NCBI GenBank assembly: GCA_036265815.1
Contig: DATAOI010000033.1
Coordinates: 1-64,000 of the forward strand
Direction of reading: 5' to 3'
From: Gemmatimonadales bacterium
GTDB lineage: Bacteria; Gemmatimonadota; Gemmatimonadetes; Gemmatimonadales; GWC2-71-9
Length of the DNA: 64,000 nucleotides
The stretch's first letter is position 1. Each line of letters opens with the position of its first letter. The translations under genes and the position numbers were made by a program. The notes below the pieces were generated by a model. It was not told the origin of the DNA. It saw only the letters and a list, made by a program, of their open reading frames with translations, and searched no databases. This document shows, piece by piece, positions 1 through 7,658 of this stretch.

Positions 1-588
1 GTCAGCTCCCGCGACCGGCCGGTCATCCGCGTCCAGCAGCACCAGCACCGGCTGCCGCTCGAACACCATCCCGTTCCGCACCGTATCGGGCGGCGCCTGC
101 CGAATCGCAATGCTCGCCGCCAGGGGCACAACCGCGTGGGCGGTGAAGCTGAGAGGGGAGCCACTGAGATCGTCGCCGGATGTGTCGGTCGCCGTCGCCT
201 GGATGGTCTGGGTGCCGGCCTGGGCACCAAGCGTCCATCGCACGGGGGCGAGACCTTGAATGTCGCTCTGGACCGTGGCGGCGGAGACGCTTCCGCCCCC
301 CTGAGTAACCGTGAACGTCACCGCAACACCCGGGATCGGACGCTCCTCCTCGTCCGTGACGATGACCTCCACCGGCAGGGGCAGCTCGCGACCTGGCACA
401 CCAGTCTGGCCATCTCCATGACCCGCCAGCAGCCGGGTCGCTACCTGGGGTCCCGGGGGCGGAACGCAGAAGGGGCCACCGCACTCGAGATCGCCACCAC
501 CGCAGCCGTAGGCCAGCCCCAGCAGCAGGGCGAGAGGCCCCACCACGCGTGGGCACCGAGCTCGGAGGAAGGCAATGGCGATGTGCAT
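1..588 (-). CDS. Ig-like (Big_1-type) lipoprotein, 3' end beyond window
   Basis: The reading frame is open at the left edge, so only the N-terminal 196 residues are seen. It begins with a hydrophobic segment ending in a weak lipobox (LAYGC, about residue 30), followed by a Gly/Pro-rich linker. Residues about 60-150 read like a bacterial Ig-like domain: a conserved PGVAVTFTVT core, GGGSVS turn, and a WTLG motif before a second strand set; a second similar domain begins near residue 160. Such proteins are exported surface or periplasmic proteins with invasin-type repeats. The ATG at 588 starts right before the hydrophobic segment. Ligand and role are unknown. Confidence 0.7.
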   Translation of the reverse strand, partial: MHIAIAFLRARCPRVVGPLALLLGLAYGCGGGDLECGGPFCVPPPGPQVATRLLAGHGDGQTGVPGRELPLPVEVIVTDEEERPIPGVAVTFTVTQGGGSVSAATVQSDIQGLAPVRWTLGAQAGTQTIQATATDTSGDDLSGSPLSFTAHAVVPLAASIAIRQAPPDTVRNGMVFERQPVLVLLDADDRPVAGAD

Positions 589-773
589 GGAGGAATTTGG
601 GTCCTCGTATGTGGGTCGGATGGCCAGACCGTGACCCCACGAGCCGGCCCTGGCACCCTCGGTTTAGTATCCCACCGCCGAAGCGGCTGTCAAGCTTGCC
701 GCCATCGGCGAGGCAGCAGGCTACTGGTCACCAGTCAAGCAACGGTCAAGTAGTGCATCCGCTTCGGCCGTGA

Positions 774-802
774 AGGTCGAAGTGGCGTATTCCCTTCGAC
801 TT
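774..802 (-). terminator. Hairpin just after the flippase-like gene
   Basis: GTCGAAG (776-782) pairs with CTTCGAC (794-800) around an 11-nt loop. It lies 4 nt past the stop codon of the minus-strand gene ending at 806. There is no clear T-tract, so intrinsic termination is only likely. Confidence 0.4.
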
Positions 803-805
803 GGT

Positions 806-1789
806 TTATCGACCCGCGGTGGCCCGACGGACCGCCGGCCACCGGCGGCGAACCCAGCCGCGTGCCTCCCGCAGCACCCAGATGACGGTTGCCAGGATGA
901 GGGGCAACACGAAATAGACCAGCCGGTACCCGACCAGGCCGATGAGAATGGCGGGGGTGGACAGCGCCGGCCGGAGGCCCCAGAGCACGACCGCCTCGAA
1001 CACGCCGAGGCCGCCCGGAATCTGCGCCACCAGCGAGGCGATCTGGCCCAGCAGGAATACCGCAAGAAACACGTGGAAGGGCACCCGGTGGGGCAGCAAC
1101 ACGTAGAGCGCCGCGCCGGAGAACACCCAGTCCGCCGCCGAGACGCCGATCTGAGCCACCGCCCGGCCGAGCGTCGGGCGCGGCAGGTCCCAATGCCAGA
1201 TCCGGAGATCGCCGCCCGGCCGGCTGCTCCAGGCCAGGTAGGCTGCCACGACGACAAGGCAGGCGAAGCCGATCGGACGTGCTGAACGGAGCGGCAAGTG
1301 GAGGAACCCGGGCAGCAGCACCGGTTGGACGGCCAACGCCACTCCCGCCGTGGCCAGGAGGCCCACGGCGTAGGTGATCGTGTTCAGGGTGACGACGCGG
1401 GCCGCCTGGTCCCGGGCGAGACCCCACTGGGAGTACAGCCGGTAGCGCACCGTCGCGCCGGTGACCACCGACAGCGGCAGGCTGTTGGCAAAGGCGTAGC
1501 CGAGAAATGCTGCGTATATGATGCGGCGCGCCGGAAGGCGGCGGTCCAGATAGGCCAGCGAAATCGCGTCATACCCGGCGAGCGCCAGGTAGCCCAGCCC
1601 GGTCGCGAGCACCGCGAGCACCAGGCGGACGCGAGGAAAGCTCCGCAGCTCGGCCAGAATCTCCTGCAGCGAATGCTGCCTCAGCTCGGAGCGCAGCACG
1701 TAGACGGCCCCGGCAAAGAGGAGTACGCCGAGGGCGACGCTCATGAGGCGGCGTCTGCTCGAAGTGGATGAACCCGAGGTAGAGCTCAC
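806..1789 (-). CDS. Lysylphosphatidylglycerol synthase TM-domain (flippase-like) protein
   Basis: A 327-residue integral membrane protein with about eight hydrophobic segments. It matches the UPF0104/MprF N-terminal family, which flips or handles lipids in the inner membrane. Visible family features are the conserved FANSLPLSVVTGATVRYRLY segment (about residues 100-120) and the late IPGGLGVFEAVVLWGL segment (about 245-260). There is no aminoacyl-transferase domain, so it is a stand-alone membrane module and not full MprF. The start at 1789 is followed by a Ser/Arg-rich N-terminus and then the first TM segment. It is divergent from the OmpA gene. The substrate is unknown; it could be a polyprenyl or glycerophospholipid carrier. 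Confidence 0.8.
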   Translation of the reverse strand: MSSTSGSSTSSRRRLMSVALGVLLFAGAVYVLRSELRQHSLQEILAELRSFPRVRLVLAVLATGLGYLALAGYDAISLAYLDRRLPARRIIYAAFLGYAFANSLPLSVVTGATVRYRLYSQWGLARDQAARVVTLNTITYAVGLLATAGVALAVQPVLLPGFLHLPLRSARPIGFACLVVVAAYLAWSSRPGGDLRIWHWDLPRPTLGRAVAQIGVSAADWVFSGAALYVLLPHRVPFHVFLAVFLLGQIASLVAQIPGGLGVFEAVVLWGLRPALSTPAILIGLVGYRLVYFVLPLILATVIWVLREARGWVRRRWPAVRRATAGR

Positions 1790-2016
1790 CGTTTACCGAT
1801 ACCGGGGAACGCGGCTCGCGGTCGGTGAGTTCGGTCACGGAACCATGCCCCCTGGGCTGGTCTGCGAGGCCGTGTCGAAGGCCCTCTGGAACCGAACTGG
1901 AGCCAACCTCGCGTGATCCACATCACCGCGTCCCGCCCGGCGCGTTCCGATTCTCAACCCGCTCCACCTCAGCCGCGCGTCCAGCGCGGACTCATCTCCA
2001 ACCAGCGGGGGTGCGG

Positions 2017-3255
2017 ATGCGCGGTTCAGGCTTGCTGGTGGCGGCCCTGTTCGCCACCCTGGTGACGTCGGAGGCGGCAGCCCAGGCCGCCGGCACCTTC
2101 GAGGTCGGCGCTTTCGGTCAGGCCACCTACTTCGACAAGACACTCGGGCTGCAGCAGGCCAAAGGCGGAGCCGGACTCCACCTCGGCGTGTTCCCGGTGA
2201 GAAAGTGGGAGATAGAGGCGGAGGGATCGTTCACCCCGACCCCCGGCCTCGGCGATTCCCAGGTCTACTACTTTCCACTCCGCGCCCGGCTGCTGTACAA
2301 TGTCCCAGCAGGAACCCAGAGCGCGCTCCTCCTCGGTGCGGGGTACGTGCACAACGAGTATCGCCACGACGCCGATTTCCACGATGACGGCGCAACGGCA
2401 CTCGCGGGGTTTCGTTTCGGACTCAACGGGCTGCCCTCGATTCGGCTCACCGCCTATCTGGATTACATCCCCACTCCCGCCAACGGGGCGGGCGACAACG
2501 TGAACTGGGGCCTGCAGGTCGGGCTCAGCTTCCTGTCCGGCCAGCGCACGGCGCAGCCGGCGGAGCCTGCCCGCGCCGCCGAGCCCGACTCGGCCACGCG
2601 TGCCCGGGAGGATTCACTGCGTCAGGCGGCGGTGCAGGACTCGACCCGTGCCGCGCAGGCGGCCGAAAAGGCAGCCGCCGAGGCGGCGGCGAAGCAGGCG
2701 GACAGCGCGCGAGTGGCCCAGGAGAAGATCGCGGCGCAGAAGCAGGCGCTGCAGGACAGCCTGGTGGCGGCGGCCAAGGCGGACAGCACCCGTACCGCGG
2801 CGTTGCGGGACAGCCTTCGGACTACCCGGGACCGGGCACGGATCGCGGCGCTCAAGGACAGTCTGAGCCGCGTGGCCCTCAGAGACAGCCTCCGCGCCAT
2901 GATGGCCCAGAAGCAGACCCGGGTGACGCTCCGGGGAGTGAACTTCGAGGTCGGCAAGGCGGTCCTGCTCCCTGAGTCACGCGACATTCTGGGAGACGTG
3001 GCGCAGTCACTGGTGGCCAACCCCGAGGTCAAGGTCGAGGTCGGCGGGCACACCGACAATACCGGGCCGCGCACGCTCAACGAGCGCCTCTCGACGGAGC
3101 GCGCCGATGCGGTGAAGGCGTTCCTGGTGGAGCACGGGGTGGAAGCGGACCGGCTGACGGTCAAGGGCTACGCCTGGGATCAGCCGGTGGCCAGCAACAA
3201 GACGGCGTCGGGCCGGGCGCAGAACCGCCGGGTGGAGCTGCGCCGCACCGACTGA
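2017..3255 (+). CDS. OmpA-family outer membrane protein with Ala-rich coiled coil
   Basis: The ATG at 2017 is chosen because a good signal peptide follows at once (MRGSGLLVAALFATLVTSEAAA). An in-frame ORF extends further upstream to 1825, but that part has no signal-like sequence. Residues about 25-175 resemble an eight-stranded OmpA-like barrel. Residues about 180-295 are Ala/Lys/Asp-rich with repeated ADSxR and LKDSLxR motifs and probably form a coiled-coil spacer. Residues about 300-412 are an OmpA C-terminal peptidoglycan-binding domain, with GVNFEVGKAVL, GGHTDNTG and the final AQNRRVEL motif. The expected role is tethering the outer membrane to peptidoglycan. It ends in a bidirectional terminator. 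Confidence 0.88.
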   Translation: MRGSGLLVAALFATLVTSEAAAQAAGTFEVGAFGQATYFDKTLGLQQAKGGAGLHLGVFPVRKWEIEAEGSFTPTPGLGDSQVYYFPLRARLLYNVPAGTQSALLLGAGYVHNEYRHDADFHDDGATALAGFRFGLNGLPSIRLTAYLDYIPTPANGAGDNVNWGLQVGLSFLSGQRTAQPAEPARAAEPDSATRAREDSLRQAAVQDSTRAAQAAEKAAAEAAAKQADSARVAQEKIAAQKQALQDSLVAAAKADSTRTAALRDSLRTTRDRARIAALKDSLSRVALRDSLRAMMAQKQTRVTLRGVNFEVGKAVLLPESRDILGDVAQSLVANPEVKVEVGGHTDNTGPRTLNERLSTERADAVKAFLVEHGVEADRLTVKGYAWDQPVASNKTASGRAQNRRVELRRTD

Positions 3256-3270
3256 CCGGCGCGGCGCGTT

Positions 3271-3297
3271 CGGCGCGGTGCATTGGGCACCGCGCCG
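3271..3297. terminator. Bidirectional terminator hairpin
   Basis: CGGCGCGGTGC (3271-3281) and GCACCGCGCCG (3287-3297) form a perfect 11-bp stem with a 5-nt loop. It lies between the convergent OmpA gene (ends 3255) and the small DUF3309-like gene (ends 3302), so it can serve both. Confidence 0.7.
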
Positions 3298-3301
3298 TGG
3301 G

Positions 3302-3454
3302 CTAGATCCGCCCCATGAGCAGCAGGATGACCAGGATGAGCAGGACGAGTCCCAGCCCTCCGCTGGGCCAGTAGCCCCATCCGCTGCTGTAGCCCCAGGT
3401 CGGCAGCGCACCGATCAGCAGCAAGACCAGAATGATGATCAGGATGGTGGACAT
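3302..3454 (-). CDS. DUF3309-like 50-aa membrane peptide
   Basis: A 50-residue protein: Ile/Leu-rich helix (residues 2-16), the signature GALPTWGYSSGWGYWPSGG, then a second Leu/Ile/Val helix and a final GRI. This matches the DUF3309 family of short hairpin membrane peptides, whose length is usually about 50 residues. It starts 3 nt after the stop of the upstream minus-strand gene (3458), suggesting a two-gene operon. The function is unknown; the family is often seen with stress and envelope genes. Confidence 0.8.
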   Translation of the reverse strand: MSTILIIILVLLLIGALPTWGYSSGWGYWPSGGLGLVLLILVILLLMGRI

Positions 3455-3457
3455 CGG

Positions 3458-3829
3458 TCAGTGCACCCTGGCTCTCTCTGGCGGAACCAGGTCGGGCACA
3501 GGATCGAGATCGCGTACCCCGCACCAGTTCAACAGCCCGGCGACATCGACCGCGTGCTCGGCGGTATCCACCATGACCTGGGTGCGCTCGTTGGTAACGA
3601 TAGGAATCGCGTTCAGGCTGTTGCGGCCCGGTGCCCGGAGCGGCCGCTGGCCGGCCCGCCAGGGACCCTGCATCGCGTTCAAGTCAACTCCGCGGGATCT
3701 GGCCCGCTCGGCCAGCTGGTAGACGACGGTCGGCTCATAGCGCAGGCGGGCATTCGGCCGACGCTGGTTGCGTACGGTATTCTGCAGCACCGGTGTGGAG
3801 ACGGTTGCGGCGAATTCCCTGGAATCCAT
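3458..3829 (-). CDS. Hypothetical protein, 123 aa
   Basis: No family recognised. The start at 3829 is supported by a GGGAGGTCC ribosome binding site just upstream. The protein is Arg/Val-rich and soluble, with no signal peptide or TM segment. The C-terminal half (VMVDTAEHAVDVAGLLNWCG) looks like a helix-strand fold. It is followed after 3 nt by the DUF3309-like peptide and is probably co-transcribed with it. A competing plus-strand ORF over this stretch has no ribosome binding site and reads as a shadow. Confidence 0.6.
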   Translation of the reverse strand: MDSREFAATVSTPVLQNTVRNQRRPNARLRYEPTVVYQLAERARSRGVDLNAMQGPWRAGQRPLRAPGRNSLNAIPIVTNERTQVMVDTAEHAVDVAGLLNWCGVRDLDPVPDLVPPERARVH

Positions 3830-4022
3830 CTTGGACCTCCCCTCAGACGTGGGCGAAGGCTTCCAGCACCGCCAAGGCGGTGGACCATCGTTCAGGGTGG
3901 GACAGAGGAGCCGGTCAGGCGGTGAGGGCGATCACGGTAGGAGAACGTCAGGTCTGTGGCGGCTCGGAAGAGCAACGGCCGGCTCGACTTACGCGGAGCC
4001 GGCCGGGTAGTGTCTCAGCGGG

Positions 4023-4940
4023 TCAATGGGCGGCTTCGGCCAATCGGGCCACCGCGGCGAGCACCGCGGCGGGCTGCTCCTCCTGAATGTACTGGCCCGA
4101 TCCCGGCACGCTGTCGGTCTTGAAATCCGGCAGCTTGGCGAGCAGCAGCTTCCGTTGATCGTCGGTCACCTCCGCCGGATGGGAGACCGAGCCAACCAGC
4201 AGCCGCACCGGCATGGCGCACTCGTGGAGATGATCCGCCAGCGGTACCTCCTCCTTCGACTTGGACATTCGCTGGAAAGCGTCGATCGAGCCGTTCATGT
4301 CGGCCGTCTGGCCGGCGGTGTAACCGCGAATCACCGCATCGGTCACCCACGTGGTATCGCCCGAGTTCTTTACTATCTCGCGCCGCACGTCATGCCGGAG
4401 CTTCGACTCGTCGAGTGCCAGCTTTACCAGACCGCCGCCGAACTTGAAAGCCTGTCGCATGCCCGGGGTCGCCGCGCTCTCGGCGGGACCGCCGTCGATG
4501 GAGAGGAGGCCGCTGATCAGGCCCGGTCGGAGAATGGCGAGGCGGAAGGCGATGGCCGCTCCGCTCGACTGCGCCACGAACAGGGCGCGGGATACGCCCA
4601 GCCGGTCCAGCGCCTGGCCGACCCGCGCGCCCTGGGCGCTGAAGGAGTAGTCCGCGCCCTTGGGGTGACCGGACCAGCCGTAGCCCAGCGGCTCGACCAC
4701 GATGACCCGATACCCGCGCGCTGCCAGCGGGCCGGTGATGGTGCGGTATCCGAAGGCGGCGCCGAAGATGCCGGGAAGCAAGACCAGGGGCTGGCCAGTC
4801 CCGACGCTGGTGGTGCGGATCATCTCGCCGGGAGCAACCTCAATGTCACGAACGATCGAGCTATCGACGGAGCCGGCCAGGAGGGCCAGGGTCAGCAGCA
4901 GCATGAGAATCTCGAGATGGGAAGAAGGAAGGGCGGGCAT
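4023..4940 (-). CDS. Alpha/beta-hydrolase fold protein lacking the catalytic His
   Basis: A 305-residue alpha/beta-hydrolase with an N-terminal hydrophobic signal-like segment (residues 10-25), so probably exported. It has the strand-loop LVLLPGIFGAAFGY (oxyanion region), the EPLGYGWS motif, and a nucleophile elbow VAQSSG with Ser125 in an A-x-S-x-G setting. The usual C-terminal GSGHxIxxEQP motif reads GSGQYIQEEQP: the catalytic His is Gln. This is visible in the DNA as CAG. It may be an inactive or repurposed member. ATG 4904 is an alternative start. It is divergent from the gene at 5080. Confidence 0.75.
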   Translation of the reverse strand: MPALPSSHLEILMLLLTLALLAGSVDSSIVRDIEVAPGEMIRTTSVGTGQPLVLLPGIFGAAFGYRTITGPLAARGYRVIVVEPLGYGWSGHPKGADYSFSAQGARVGQALDRLGVSRALFVAQSSGAAIAFRLAILRPGLISGLLSIDGGPAESAATPGMRQAFKFGGGLVKLALDESKLRHDVRREIVKNSGDTTWVTDAVIRGYTAGQTADMNGSIDAFQRMSKSKEEVPLADHLHECAMPVRLLVGSVSHPAEVTDDQRKLLLAKLPDFKTDSVPGSGQYIQEEQPAAVLAAVARLAEAAH

Positions 4941-5079
4941 GAGAAGTTACCCCCCCGCAGTGGGGAACACAAACAGCCGGAGCCAGCGGCTCGCGATGCG
5001 CAGTCCGTCCCGCTAGGTTTCGTTCACCTCTGCACCACTTCCGCTCGGAGGTGTTTCCCTCATCTACTGGTAGGACCCG

Positions 5080-5475
5080 ATGCCCAACGATACTCCGCGC
5101 TCGAGCACCTCATCGATCGATCGATTCCCCCAGAGCCTGACCGACCGCGTGCTGGCGCGGGTGACCGACGCGGGCCTTGCGGTCGACCGGCGTGCCAGCG
5201 CCTCACGCCCGAAGTCGGGGCGCTCCCGTCCAGCAATGGACCGTCCGACGCTCGATGCTTCCCCCCAGACCCCCGAGGAGATGCGCGAGACCCAGTCGCT
5301 CCGACGCGTGTTCCACGATCTGGGAGACTCCTATCGGCTATATCGGCGGCGCACGGGAGAGCCGGTCAAGCCCGCGCTCCGAGAGGCAGCTTACCAGTTC
5401 AGGCAGGCGCCCAGCCTCACCTCGCTGGTGTCGGTGGCCGCGTTTCTGGACGAGCTGCAGATCCTGACCTGGTAG
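5080..5475 (+). CDS. Hypothetical protein, 131 aa
   Basis: Not recognised. The first 65 residues are Ser/Arg/Pro-rich and look disordered; the C-terminal half (residues 66-131) is helical and ends LVSVAAFLDELQILTW. TAGGA precedes the ATG. No signal peptide. The next gene starts 3 nt after the stop, so the two are probably one transcript and may act together. Confidence 0.6.
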   Translation: MPNDTPRSSTSSIDRFPQSLTDRVLARVTDAGLAVDRRASASRPKSGRSRPAMDRPTLDASPQTPEEMRETQSLRRVFHDLGDSYRLYRRRTGEPVKPALREAAYQFRQAPSLTSLVSVAAFLDELQILTW

Positions 5476-5478
5476 CGG

Positions 5479-5946
5479 ATGCAGAAGCGGCTGGTTCGAC
5501 CTGCGGATGAGACTCTGCGCCCTCAGGACGCCTGGTTGGACCTGGGAGCGCAGGCCCATGCGGAGCTCACCTCCGAAGATCCGGCCCACCCGATCGAGGC
5601 GGCACTGCAGCCGCTCGGCGCCGGCTGGCGTGCTGCGGAGCCTGGGACCCAGAGCATCCGCCTACTGTTCAATCAGCCGCAGCCGCTGCGGCGCATCCGG
5701 CTGCGATTCGATGAAGCCGACGCCGAGCGGACCCAGGAGTTTTGTCTTCGCTGGTCGCCGGACGGCGGGCGATCGTTCCGCGAACTGGTGCGGCAGCAAT
5801 ACACCTTCAGCCCCGGCGGTTCCACCAGCGAGATCGAGGAGTTCGACGTCGATCTGCCCGCCGTCACCGCCCTCGAGCTGACCATCATCCCGGACCAGGG
5901 CCGCGGACGGGCGCACGCCACGGTGGCGGAGTGGCGTCTCGCCTGA
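5479..5946 (+). CDS. F5/8 type C (discoidin-like) domain protein, 155 aa
   Basis: A small soluble single-domain protein with no signal peptide. The beta-sandwich pattern QSIRLLFNQPQPLRRIRLRF, EFCLRWSPDGG, FSPGGSTSEIEEF and VTALELTIIPD fits the galactose-binding/discoidin-like fold, with the typical final VAEWRLA strand. Related stand-alone proteins are found in many bacteria without a known ligand. It follows the 131-residue hypothetical by 3 nt. A carbohydrate-binding role is a family inference only; the absence of a signal peptide argues for a cytoplasmic ligand. Confidence 0.65.
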   Translation: MQKRLVRPADETLRPQDAWLDLGAQAHAELTSEDPAHPIEAALQPLGAGWRAAEPGTQSIRLLFNQPQPLRRIRLRFDEADAERTQEFCLRWSPDGGRSFRELVRQQYTFSPGGSTSEIEEFDVDLPAVTALELTIIPDQGRGRAHATVAEWRLA

Positions 5947-6045
5947 GCAGGCCGGCCCGGTCGCACGGTTCCACCATCCATCTCACCGACAGCTCGCGTT
6001 CTCCGAATCCCACCCGTGGCAGCGCCTTGCGTGACCCGGCCGCCC

Positions 6046-6084
6046 ATGATACAGTTGTATCGTTGCAATGTTCAATCGTATCAT
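6046..6084. promoter_or_regulatory. Nested palindromic operator upstream of AhpD-like/chrB pair
   Basis: GATACA-GT-TGTATC (6048-6061) is a perfect palindrome with a 2-nt centre. It contains TACA-N2-TGTA, the core known for BlaI/CopY-type repressors. It is nested in a wider inverted repeat, ATGATAC (6046-6052) and GTATCAT (6078-6084). It sits 22-60 nt upstream of the start at 6106, a usual operator position. No BlaI/CopY-type gene is in the window, so the regulator is unknown. Confidence 0.5.
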
Positions 6085-6105
6085 AAGCCACAGCTGGGGG
6101 ATTCG

Positions 6106-6687
6106 ATGCGGCACTCCTTCCGTCTGACGGGACCGCTGACCCGCCTGGCCCGGTGGCTCGCGAACGGCAGCCGTGAGCCCCTGCCTTCAGCGCCGGCTGG
6201 CGGCCTGCTCTCGGCCTACGTCGCGCTGGGACAGTGGTCGACCAGCGGTGTTCGACTCGAAAGCCGGATCGAGCTGCTCGTCGGGCAGCTCGCCGCTGAG
6301 CTCAGCGCCTGTCAGTGGTGCATTGCCCAGGCCCGCCACCGCTGGCTCAAGGCGTTTTTTCCCCGGGAGCAGCTGAGCCAGTTGCGGGCGTACGAGACCA
6401 GCACGGTGTTCAGCGAGTCCGAGCGCGCGGCGCTGGCCCTGGTGGAGGCCGTCGCACTCCATACCGAACGGGACCGGCTCACTCCGGCCAGGGCCCTGGA
6501 GCGGGCGCGGCGGTATTTCGGCGAGCCCGAGGTGGCCCGGATCGCCGCGGCCGCGGCCGCCGAGCATTTCTTCGATCCGGCGACTGGCGCCGTAGGCCTG
6601 GACGCCCTGATCGGATCGCCGCCGCGGGATGGAGCGATGCCCTGGCGCGCCATCGACGCCGGCATCAGCGTGCGAGGATTCTCCTGA
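6106..6687 (+). CDS. Carboxymuconolactone decarboxylase/AhpD-like protein
   Basis: The start at 6106 follows a GGGGG purine run and gives 193 residues; the longer ORF from 6016 would run through the operator. Residues 50-85 carry the AhpD-like core with a redox CxxC motif (C69QWC72) followed by A-R-H, and a helical C-terminus. AhpD-like proteins are small thiol reductases, often linked to peroxide or other oxidant stress. Pairing with chrB, whose start overlaps this gene's stop, suggests a role in handling oxidative damage during chromate exposure. Substrate unknown. Confidence 0.75.
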   Translation: MRHSFRLTGPLTRLARWLANGSREPLPSAPAGGLLSAYVALGQWSTSGVRLESRIELLVGQLAAELSACQWCIAQARHRWLKAFFPREQLSQLRAYETSTVFSESERAALALVEAVALHTERDRLTPARALERARRYFGEPEVARIAAAAAAEHFFDPATGAVGLDALIGSPPRDGAMPWRAIDAGISVRGFS

Positions 6688-7646
6688 CCCCGTCGGGCCC
6701 GGGGCGCCGCTGGCTGCTCCTGATCCACCAGCTCCCCGCGAAGCCCGACTACCTCCGGGTCAAGATCTGGCGACGGCTGCAGCGCATCGGGGCCGTCGCC
6801 ATCAAGAGCTCGGTCTACGCCCTGCCGGAGAGCGAGCCGGCGGCCGAGCACTTCCAGTGGCTGGTCCGGGAGATCGGTGCGGCGGGCGGGGAGGCGTCGA
6901 TCTGCGAGGCCCAGTTCGTGGAGGGCCTCACCGATGGTCAGATCGAGGCGCTCTTCCGAGTCGCACGAGAGTCGGAGTATTCGGCCGTGGCCGGCGAGGC
7001 CGAGGAACTGCTGCGCGGCACACCGGCCGGGCGCGAGCTGGATGCTCAGGGGCGTGCCGAGCTCGAGTCTGCCCTCTCCCGGCTCCGCCGCCGGCTGGCG
7101 GAGATCGGCGCGATCGACTTCTTCGGCGCTCCGTCCCGCGAGGCCGCCGAGGCGGCACTGCAGCGGGTGGAACGGCGCTTCCGACCGCTCGCCAAGACGC
7201 GTCCAGGCGGGAGCGGCGCCCGCGCCCGGAAGCCCGGCCAGACCTGGGTCACCCGCCGAGGGGTGTACATCGACCGCATCGCGAGCGCGTGGCTCATCCG
7301 CCGCTTCATCGACCGCTCAGCCCGGTTCCGGTTCGTGGAGGAGCGCGGCTATCGCCCCGCTCCGCGCGAAGTCCGGTTCGACATGTTCGAGGCCGAGTAC
7401 ACCCACGAGGGGGAGCGCTGCACCTTCGAGGTCCTGCTCGCCCGGTTCGGGCTGGAGGAGCCCGGGCTCCAGGCAGTGGGGGAGATGGTGCACGACATCG
7501 ATCTGAGAGACGGGAAGTTCGCTCGTCCCGAAGCACCCGGGCTGGAACGGGTCATCGACGGCATCGCCCGCCGCCATGCCAAGGATCAGGCGCGGATCGC
7601 GCAGGGCAGTGCCGTGCTCGATGCGCTGTACGACGCGCTCCGCTGA
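6684..7646 (+). CDS. chrB: Chromate-resistance regulator/protein ChrB, probable CTG start
   Basis: Both ChrB domains are visible. The N-terminal domain has RRWLLLIHQLPAKPDYLRVK and VAIKSSVYALPES. The C-terminal domain has TRRGVYIDRIASAWLIRRF, FDMFEAEYTHEG and MVHDIDLRDGKF. ChrB acts as a chromate-sensing regulator or an accessory factor for the ChrA exporter; no chrA is in this window. There is no ATG, GTG or TTG near the conserved N-terminus. CTG 6684 overlaps the upstream TGA (CTGA) and has GAGG 6 nt before it, so it is the best start. The only in-frame ATG (6315) lies deep in the previous gene and would add 123 shadow residues. Confidence 0.8.
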   Translation: MTPSGPGRRWLLLIHQLPAKPDYLRVKIWRRLQRIGAVAIKSSVYALPESEPAAEHFQWLVREIGAAGGEASICEAQFVEGLTDGQIEALFRVARESEYSAVAGEAEELLRGTPAGRELDAQGRAELESALSRLRRRLAEIGAIDFFGAPSREAAEAALQRVERRFRPLAKTRPGGSGARARKPGQTWVTRRGVYIDRIASAWLIRRFIDRSARFRFVEERGYRPAPREVRFDMFEAEYTHEGERCTFEVLLARFGLEEPGLQAVGEMVHDIDLRDGKFARPEAPGLERVIDGIARRHAKDQARIAQGSAVLDALYDALR

Positions 7647-7658
7647 GCCGGCGGTACC

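Noticed and set aside
3278-3925. 215-residue plus-strand ORF
   Set aside because: It lies antisense to two better-supported minus-strand genes (3302-3454 and 3458-3829) and has low-complexity shadow composition.
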